The notes beneath the pieces are model-generated. The model did not search any database. It was not told where the DNA came from and saw only the letters and a program-made list of their open reading frames with translations. Positions 54,851-64,000 of a DNA stretch of 64,000 bases are shown in pieces. The position numbers and the translations under genes are program-made. Within the stretch, counting starts at the first letter, position 1. Each line of letters begins with the position of its first letter. Source of the stretch: Pampus argenteus. Its lineage: Eukaryota; Chordata; Actinopteri; Scombriformes; Stromateidae. Location: positions 16,100,001-16,164,000 of the forward strand of contig CM072878.1 of assembly GCA_036937835.1 (NCBI GenBank), given 5' to 3'.

Positions 54851-56539
54851 TGTTTACTGAACTTTGTATTTAATTTACAATATAACTAAGAAAACGGGAG
54901 AGTAATACTTGACACTTGCGTCTGAGGATGGAGCCTACAGAAGAGGTTACTGCTGCCTGTCTGAGGTCACACAGTTCGCACGTTCAGAGGAAAACGTGGA
55001 ACTACGGGGAAACTACTTTGGTACATGACATGGGCAGCGTCGGCACCCGAAGGCAACTCATTGACTCTGTGGATTTCTGGGTAATAATCACCCACAGGAA
55101 TGCCGGGCATGTCCGTCTGTGGTCGATGGAGCGTTGCCACGTTGCTTTCAAGCTTCCGCCACTCTCGTATTCCAACTTCCAACCGAGTAGGTGCCAAAGA
55201 TTTTTTTTTGTCCTTCAACCCGTCGAACTTCAAGCATATGCCATTTTATCCCCTAAAAAAAATAATAACAATAACACGGAGCTAATGAGGTGTGCAATTC
55301 CCGTAGTTACACAGTACCATTATCTCCTCTCTACCTACACCTCAGAGAACAGTGCATCTCGAGAGGTTGTCGTAGTCAACAACACAACAGCTCCTGATTT
55401 TAATTACCTCCCAAGTGGAATGTGGGGAATTCAATGAAGAGAGAGCCGGCGCTCTACCAGTCCAGTCAGCTGTGCCCGCTTTATTTTCTTTGTATCGCAT
55501 TTCCAGGACTAGCAGGATTTACATGGATTTTCCTCCCCCTCCTCTCTTCTCTGTCTGCTTTGAGATGTGTTTAGTCTGAGGCTGTTTTTCCCAGCCACAG
55601 TCCGTACTCTGTCTCAGGCCAGTGATGCATCTGAACTCCTCGCCTGGTGTCTCTCATGTTTCAGGTGCACATGTGAACCCATCGCATTTGAAAATATTGC
55701 AATCTCAACAAGTAGCTTGGGCTTGAATGGACCACATCAAGTTTACCCTCTGTAGTGTTTTTAACACATTTCATGCATTTCTTTAGTTAGTCAAGATTGA
55801 AGGAGAAGAGTCTGGTATTTTGTGGTCTATCTCTGTATTAGATTAAACAGCTTGACCACCATAAGACACCTTTCGTTTGTCATTAAGAAGAAAGAAGATT
55901 AAATTTGCCACATTTGTCACAGATAAAAACGCCTCTGTATCACGGTCTCTCTGAAGCATGGAGCTTGAGTTTACTACTCGCCACAATCATGGCAAAAATC
56001 TAAATCTGGACTATGGTGTGGAGCTCGGGTGGAGCTAAGGTGGGATGAACGTAATAGGCTGAAACCTTCGCACAGTTTTATTCAAACCGTCCACAACACG
56101 TCTCTCACCACGTGTGCGATCGATCTACACATTAAAAAGGTGAAATCCAACAGAATCACCTAAAACTGAGGAAATACATCACTACACAAGAAAATACCGG
56201 CTGTGTTTCCTCACGCAGCATCTTCCTCCATCACTGAGCAGTCCCAAAACAGTAGAGAAGTTATATAGATATTCCTATATGACTTCATCATATAGGAATA
56301 GTATGGATTGATAATGACTTGGAAAAGTATATTATGCTGCATATATAGGAAGAACAGTATAGGGACTAATTTAAACACTGAAAGCAACACCATTTATATA
56401 GACTTTAAATTGAGTGAACTATGGACTGCTGCTAAATGACAAATAAATCCAAGCGATCAATATTTTCTGCTGCTGTTAAAGGTTTGTTTACATTAGTCTG
56501 TTTACATCTTCATGTACAGGAGGCATAAATATGCAAATA

Positions 56540-56785
56540 GGTTACACCTCCAATGATTAGTCGATCAACAGAAAATTAATCAGCAACTTTTTTCGAAATA
56601 TCAAACATTTGTTGGTTCAAGCGTCAAAAATGCTGAAACTTGCAGCTTTTGTCTGTCTTACGTTTCAATAAATTTGATATTTTGTGCTCAAGGAAACTTT
56701 GTTTGTATTAATCGATTACTAATCAAAATATATATTTTGCAGATTAATTGATCATGCACATAATGTTTAACTGCAGCCCTACATG
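56540..56785. mobile_element. TIR element, family B
   Basis: It has the CCAATGATTAGTCGATCAAC left part and the GATTAATTGATCATGC ... CTGCAGCCCT right part, the same arrangement as the copy at 49043. Confidence 0.55.
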
Positions 56786-57647
56786 TAATTTATTAGCTCT
56801 CTAAGTATTTATTGGGCCCATAAGTCTCCTCATCATCTCTCAAACTGATTGACTTTCTGCTTCTGGCACCAGACGGTGTGGATTTAAAGCACTCGTCACA
56901 TTAATCTACTAAACTATTATGTTGACTAAACATCAAAACATTTACTAACTTGGTCACTTTAAAAAAACAAACTAATCTACACCGACCTGCAGATGTTGTT
57001 AACAGATTACGTTTGTTTGTTTGTTTATTAGTCTGTTCTGTATGTTGTTGCGTTTCTTTTCACTGTAGCTATAAACAGGGTGTTACCTCGAAAAGGGTTT
57101 ACATGCCAGCTTGTGTAAATAATTAAACTGAAGGGAATGTAGAGTGCAGAAGTACCTGAAGATTAAAACACATTGAAAAGTGAAAGACGTGTTCAGTCAG
57201 GGCAGACTGAGGACACCGGGGTCGTGTCCTCAGTCTGCAACCCAGATGCCAACTAGTATATTAAATCGATAAATCATTTTGAGTCATTTTAATTTTTAAA
57301 TTCTCTGATTGTAGTTTTTTTTAAGTCTTCTATGATAAACATAAACTGAATATCTTTGGGTTATGGACTGTTGTTGTCATCTTTGGGAAACATTTTCTGA
57401 CATTTCATGAACCAAAAAACTAATTAATTAATCAAAACAATAATTATTAGTATAATCTTATGTGAATCTTGAGAAATCTTTACTTTGTGTACATATGTGC
57501 AGCAACCCACCCCATTTATGTATTTATTTATTATTTTTCTTTTATTCCCTTTGCTGTTAATGGTAAACAAAATCAAAACTCCTGGTTCTATTGAACGCAG
57601 CATAATTCACCCAGCATATACCTGTCAGATCAGTCACGTGGGCTCAC

Positions 57648-57720
57648 CTGTCGCCTCGGTTAGGACCGGACCAGGCTTCACCGGTAGTAGGATGAGATGA
57701 CGCAGAAGATCCCGCCGTTG
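57648..57720 (-). other. Candidate non-coding first exon of MAP3K3
   Basis: On the - strand, GC-richer sequence (CCGGTCCTAACCGAGGCGACAG) ends at a strong donor CAG|GTGAGC with its last exon base at 57648. Its position upstream of the start-codon exon and near CpG-rich sequence fits a 5'UTR exon. The start is not defined. Confidence 0.3.
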
Positions 57721-57745
57721 TTCATGTCAATCGGTGTGTCCTCAG

Positions 57746-57747
<2 letters not shown>

Positions 57748-57777
<30 letters not shown>
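57748..57777. repeat. (CA)n microsatellite
   Basis: About 14 CA units in the CpG-containing region upstream of MAP3K3. A second, shorter CA tract lies at 57874-57892. Confidence 0.95.
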
Positions 57778-57778
<1 letters not shown>

Positions 57779-58829
57779 GACACACCGGTGAGTGTGCGCG
57801 CGCTTATGTGTGCGTCATAGCGGGGCTGACCCCCCCAGGTAACCGGGGCTCGTCTTTAACGGAAAGTTAGAGCACACACACACACACACACAAACAGATA
57901 CTTTCCAGGTTGTAAAAACAAGAGGTTACAGAGGAAATGTTCCGATGGAAAAGTGAACATCACACGGCTCCAGCTGCGGACCGGACTTCTGCTCCATCTT
58001 TGGAAAACTTACATTTCCAAAACATTTTTTTTCAACAAAGATGATGTTTTTTGGGTCTTTGCAGGACAGTCGAGTCAGACCAGGTGTAACAACAACCGTA
58101 CGGCCTGAATGAAATCCATTTCAGCTCGCCAGAGGGAAAAAAACAGACGATTTCCGTGATTTTGATGGCCTCTCTTCCTGCTAAGTTTGCAGATTTTTTC
58201 TTCTCTTGTGTTGCCAGGTTTGACTCCAAGATATTAAAGGACGGACATTTTTTTTTAATTTTTAGGATTATTTCGCATTAACTGCATGTCATTGCAGTAT
58301 CCGTATAATACTACATAAAAAAAAATAAAAAAAGCTGCATGGGAATTTGTTTCAGTGTTTAACATGATGTAGACTGAAACATAACATGTTGCCGGCAACA
58401 GAAATTACTGTAAACGTTTAAAATAAACACAAACTTGATTTATTGTGTCGTGCGAAACCCAATTTGTTTATCGATAAGACTTTGCAAAAGTTATCGTCTT
58501 TTCTGCATTAATGTAGGAAGGGGGAAAAAAATAAAGTATTTTGTCACCAACAAAGTCAGAAAAGTTGTCGGACTGTGTCTGGAGCTAACAGCAGTCTACA
58601 ACCTCTCTCAACCAAACCAAAACAAAGTACACAATCATCTTCAGACGAAGACGTCAAACTTCCTGACAGAGGAAAATATCGCCACCGGAACCCGCTTTTA
58701 AGCCTCCAAACAAAACTGAAAACTGCTCCAGAGTCGTGTCCGTGTTGTCCAGGTGCCTCCGCTGTCCGTCGTCCACACGTCTGTAATAACATGGGTTTAT
58801 TCCCAGGGGGGATTTCTTCTTACTAAAAC

Positions 58830-58955
58830 TATCTAAAGTAGCGCCGCGCAGCCGCGGGAGCGCGCTGTTACTCGGTCGAAGTGTGTGTGTCTCTGCTTTT
58901 GGCGCGCGCGCACACAATGTAATGAGTGAGGCGGACCCGCTGTGACGTCACATGG
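58830..58955. promoter_or_regulatory. CpG-rich patch with a CRE
   Basis: GCGCCGCGCAGCCGCGGGAG, GGCGCGCGCG and the palindromic cAMP-response element TGACGTCA (58943-58950) occur within about 125 bases in an otherwise AT-rich area. This looks like promoter DNA. MAP3K3 (to the left, - strand) is the likely target. Confidence 0.45.
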
Positions 58956-59049
58956 TGCCTTCAGGAGCTGTACGAAAATCAGAATTTTTTTAAACCCTCA
59001 GAGCGACTCTGCTGCTGCTGATAAACACGGGTTCATAATTTTTCAACAA

Positions 59050-59385
59050 TAACACTTACAGCAATAGTCAGGTGGCCAAATGAATGTTGAAATAGCTTTT
59101 TTTTTGTTTTTGCTATAATCATTTCTCCTGTTCATACCGCAGCTCACATTGGCTGATGAAACAAACATTTGATGCTAAATGTAGCAGATATCCATTTGTT
59201 ATGCCTCATATAATCTTTAGATTCAGCATTAAATGACTGTGTGGACACAACTGACTTACATTGAAGGGGATCTTTTATTAGGCAGTATGGACAGGAGGAG
59301 TGTTTACAGTGAGGAAAACCTCTTTCAATGTTCATATGGACACCCTGCTGTTGTTTTAAGACACATTGTGAACCTGTCTTTTAAA
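59050..59385. mobile_element. Foldback element, family A
   Basis: Copy with AGTCAGGTGGCCAAATGAAT at the left and TTGTGAACCTGTCTTTTAAA at the right, in inverted relation, plus the internal GGCAGTATGGACAGGAGG. Confidence 0.6.
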
Positions 59386-59839
59386 GGGGTGCTCCACTGA
59401 TTAAGTTGCGGTATCCACAGGAAACAGCTAATGTTGCTACTCAGTGAGTCAATCATCAAAAATACTGATTCCTACAACTTTTTACCTGTACATATACATT
59501 TTATATTGTTGTCCCTTTGTTGTTTTTATACATATGTAGGCCCGTATGTTTTTTTTTTTTTACACCTAATTGCACATGTACATAAGTGCTGGTTTTTGTT
59601 TATTTACTGTATATTTGTTCAGCTTTGTTGTCCTTTTTTCGTCTATCCACATGTATTCCTGTGTAAGTACATTGAGAGCCAATAGGACAATATGTAACAT
59701 GTAGCTACAGCATTAAAATGTTACAGACCAGTTCATTCATCAATAAGTATAATCCAGTCTATAGTAATGTATTCATAGAAGGATTGTAGGTTTTTGTAAA
59801 TTTGAGCCACGGAACAAATAAAACACACAAAAATCACAA

Positions 59840-62824
59840 AATTAAATCAACACCAGCATTTTATTTTTCTCCAAAAGCATGTAAAAAAAAAGAGAAAAAA
59901 AAAAAAAGGAAAAAAAATTGGAAAATGATTGTGTACATTGGGCTCTTAAATTTTAAAATGTTACATACCACAACTAAGCAATAGAGAGAGAGAGAAGGGA
60001 GAATAGAGGAGAAAGACTGCAAACGCAGTCCAAGCGTCCTGTTGCTGTAAGGCCACCTCAAATCCACAGGTCAAGTCTGTAATATAGAATACATTTTCAA
60101 AGATGCATACATTTAAAATGTCTCGATGACCACAGCATTGAAAATTAAGTCCAACATCAAGTTTAGCACAAAAATGAAATGACTCACAGGTTTTAACATT
60201 TAAAAAACGTTACACTGCGTTCATTCACCTGAGCCTCTTGGCACCAGTGTAAAGTGTACCTTGTCTACTCTGTTACACTTAGAAGTCGCAATTCACAGAT
60301 TTTGCAGTTGTACCTTGGCGAACTGCTAACGGAGAATGACAAAGACAGCATTTCTAGATACAATACTTTTTCATTTTTAAAGCATTCTCAAGGATCCAGA
60401 GGACCATTTTTTTTAAAAAGAAATAAAAAGGACAATATAAAATATACATTGTCACACACATACACATACACACACACACAAACAGTAGAATCAGAATTGT
60501 ACATTATATGTGGATAAAAAGTGGGCAGATAGGAAAAAAATGGCTGCTGGTTGAGTGAAGTAATCCTATGTTTAAGAATGGGACTCCAGAATAAAACGGG
60601 GGATGATCAGGAGAGATTTCTTTGTAAAGATCTGTGCACTCAGTGGTCTTGTTTAAAAAAAAAAAAACAAACAAACAAAAACAATAAGGTCAGCTATTTA
60701 TTTATTTATTTCTAAGGCTTCTCTTTTTAAAAAAAGTAGCAAATATCTGTTTAGCTTTCTATCCTGCACAGTATGTTCAAATTCACAGTAAACCCTCAGT
60801 CACAAAAAAAAAAGTACTTTTTTTTTTGTGTCATTCAAGTGTCAGTCAAGTCTCAGTGGTATTCAGACGTTTTCTAAGAAGGAGATATTTGAATGGCTTT
60901 AGACTCATTCTTTGTGCAGAATGAAATATAAAAACATGGAAATCTTAAATCTAACTGGATTGATTTTTTCTTAGGCGTTGCAATTAAACAAGGTCAAAAG
61001 TGGCTGGAGTGCAGTAGCTGCACCGCAGAGGCAACTTATATAAAAAAAAAAAAAGCGGAATAAAGGCTATGCTGACAAGTTTATAGGGCAGAGATTTTCT
61101 CTCTTCCTCTCACACTAGACACTACTGTCACACTTTCCCCAGCAGGGGGTGCTCTGCACTGGGCTTTGCATGAAGGAGCACATCAGGGGGACCAATACTG
61201 TGACAAACGCTCCATCAGCCACCTAATGTAAATTGGATATTAAGAAATAGGTCCAAGAGCTAAGATGTATTTAGCTAATAAGACAGGAGATGAGAACAGG
61301 AAGGCATTTATTTTAAAAGGAAACCTGTCCACGCTTATTGGATGGGACTAGCTGGGGGATGATGATAATGATGTTCAAGACAATGTGATTGGATTGGACC
61401 GGTCCTCAAAGACTGTCCAGTTACATGGACACACTCAAAACACAGCAGAGGGGGAAAACAAAATATCACAAGACGTCAACCACTGATAAGCGTGAAATAA
61501 CGAAGGAACAAAATCGTGTGGTTTCTTGCGAAGGCTTAAGATTCTGTCCGTGAAACATCCTCATTTGTGTCGGAAAAGAAATGTAACTGCTGTCATTTAA
61601 CCAAACATTTACCGCTTCCCTAAAATGTTTAACATGATGGAGTGAGGGATGTTTACGGACGAGGTCTCGGTTTCCCTGTGATTATCAACATCTGGTCTGG
61701 TGATCATGTGTGGTCATATGTGCAAGACGACAGCACAGAATGGTGGGTGGAGGAGGAGGAGGTGAAGGAGGAGGTGGAGGAGGTTGTTCACTAATCACAA
61801 ACGACAGCTCTATGTACAGAGTTTACAAAACACAATCTGAAAATTCTGTTAAAAGTTCAACCATAAAAGCTCAGAGAAGATCAAACTTATGTCATGACAT
61901 CAATCAAATCCAAACTCAAGTGCTCCTAAAAACTTTAAAAAGTGATCTGCTACGTAAAATGGAAACAAAAAAAACAAAAAACAAAAAAAAAAATCATTCA
62001 CAACACAAAAAGGTCGATACAGTCGTAAAGATAAGGCTATTAAGACCCAGTCATACCAACATGCAAGGATACGAGACTCAAACGGACCATGGGATAAAGC
62101 GAACAATCGTCAAATTAAAACACAGAAATGAACAAAACGAGAGGTGAGCTGTTGCTGATGTGTGCGGTTATTTTACAGTACTCTGTACCCTGTTAGTTCC
62201 TCAAGTACATGAAACCTGACAAACCGACAAAATAGTCTCTGACAGCAAAGTCACAATACTGAGGACCATTGTTTTGATTTGTGTTTTGTAAAAATGCTTG
62301 GGTGACATTGCAAATGAAGACCCTCTGAAAATTGACCTGAGTGTATGCTCTGCTGCAAAACATAGATGCTCTGTAACCCCTCTCATATATTTGCCTGAGC
62401 ATACAGTTTACTTTTATTTTTTTAAAAAGGGTGCAAATTATTTAAAAGAATTGAAAAAAAAAGAAGAAAATTAAGAGAAATTATTACACTCCCCATACCA
62501 GAGAAGGCTTTTGGTCACAATCAACTACCAATTCCAAAACAGGTAATTGGAAAAATAAAATAAAGATTAAAACCAAAAAGAAATATCCCCAAAATAAATT
62601 TAAAGTGGTATGGATTATGATTGGCCTGTAATTTCCTAGCTGTCTGTGCATGTACCTGTTCTGATATCATTTTTAAAAGCTAGTGAGCGCGTGGGTGATT
62701 TAACAGTGCCCCAACCTACTGGGGCATGCATTTGTTGTAATGTACTGAAGGTGTCAGGAGGAGGAGGAGGAAAAGTAAGAGGGCAGGGATAGGATGGTTT
62801 GGGATGGGACACAGGCAGACATGA
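59840..62824 (-). other. LIMD2: Presumed LIMD2 3'UTR
   Basis: This AT-rich, non-coding sequence has A-rich and GGA-repeat patches (61741-61782) and no recognisable ORF. The only basis for its length is an AATAAA on the - strand at 59860-59865. It may be shorter. Confidence 0.4.
59860..59865 (-). terminator. LIMD2: Poly(A) signal, possible LIMD2
   Basis: AATAAA on the - strand, about 3 kb after the LIMD2 stop. Confidence 0.35.
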
Positions 62825-63487
<663 letters not shown>

Positions 63488-64000
63488 CTGGAAGAGAAAA
63501 AAAAAACATATTCAAAATGTGTGTAAAGAGTAGATTTGCTTTCCTATCAGATTACAAGCAACAAGTGAACCTCACACGACTGTAGGTCTAGCCACCAATT
63601 TTATCCTCTTATTACCTTTACCAGTGTGTTAGTATTGTCAATCTGATCTCTCCCTCTCTCTATTTGCTCCATCTGTCTCTTTGCACCCCTAGGAGAGGAT
63701 CAGGTGCCTTCTGTCTGGTCATGTGAGTCGAGCCGTGGGACGCCCTGCACGCCGCTGGCCTCGACATAGCACGAAACAACAAGACTGACTTCAACACTGC
63801 TCGTGTCCATCTTTAAAATTACTATGTTTTTGTAGCTATGTAACCTATGCATGTAATGACGCGCTTCTATCACTTAACCCTGTAATCACACACACAATGG
63901 CAGCTTTACTATTTAGCGTAGATCACATGTCCCCGGCCTTCCCTTAAGATTTTAGTTAAAGTGAAAAAAAAAATGCTTGCATGAGCTCAAGTTGTAAGAA
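63488..64000 (-). other. LIMD2: LIMD2 intron, truncated by window edge
   Basis: Sequence upstream of the first visible LIMD2 exon, with no further coding exon recognised before the window ends. Confidence 0.7.

Larger units (their letters stand above)
53361..57640. other. Upstream region of MAP3K3, distal part
   Basis: It probably forms the first MAP3K3 intron. It contains the Tc1-like fossil, family B elements (54268-54340, 56540-56785, 57255-57455) and a (GT)n at 53769-53790. A 173-codon ORF at 54916-55437 has no recognisable domain. Confidence 0.5.

Noticed and set aside
54916..55437. 173-codon + strand ORF upstream of MAP3K3
   Set aside because: No domain, signal peptide or family resemblance. 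It contains a T9 run read as Phe and an AAT-run read as Asn, and no conserved splice context. It looks like chance.

Overview
The window is nuclear DNA from a vertebrate, almost certainly a ray-finned (teleost) fish. The evidence is short introns with consensus GT/AG sites, many CA/GT and GA microsatellites, several small terminal-inverted-repeat families that I associate with teleost genomes, and fish-like versions of five vertebrate genes. I cannot name the species. A spiny-rayed fish is my guess from the repeats.

Layout, left to right: (1) 1-1.75 kb, the last coding exon and 3'UTR of DCAF7/WDR68 on the + strand. (2) 4.8-25.6 kb, a complete ERG-type potassium channel gene on the - strand, best matched to KCNH6. 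I rebuilt it as 16 coding exons that stay in frame and encode 1201 residues. Four tRNA-Cys(GCA) genes and one tRNA-Ser(GCT) gene lie in its introns, and a fifth tRNA-Cys lies just past its 3' end. (3) 33.25-37.16 kb, the complete GFAP gene on the - strand (9 exons, 451 residues). (4) 44.1-53.3 kb, the complete MAP3K3/MEKK3 gene on the - strand (16 coding exons, 605 residues). (5) 62.8-63.5 kb, the last three coding exons of LIMD2 on the - strand. Its start lies beyond the right edge.

The genes are unrelated in function: a CUL4-associated WD40 adaptor, a repolarising K+ channel, a glial intermediate filament, a stress-kinase cascade enzyme and a small LIM protein. What links them is synteny. 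KCNH6, DCAF7, MAP3K3 and LIMD2 are close neighbours on human 17q23, but here the order and orientation differ and GFAP sits between KCNH6 and MAP3K3.

The spacers and long introns hold decayed transposons, foldback elements and simple repeats. No CRISPR array, operon or prokaryotic feature is present. I found no wholly new system. The points most worth a second look are the tRNA genes packed against KCNH6 splice sites, a possible short 'b-type' first exon of the channel in the intron where human ERG1b starts, an unusual Gly-to-Ala change in the MAP3K3 kinase domain, and a duplicated intronic block.
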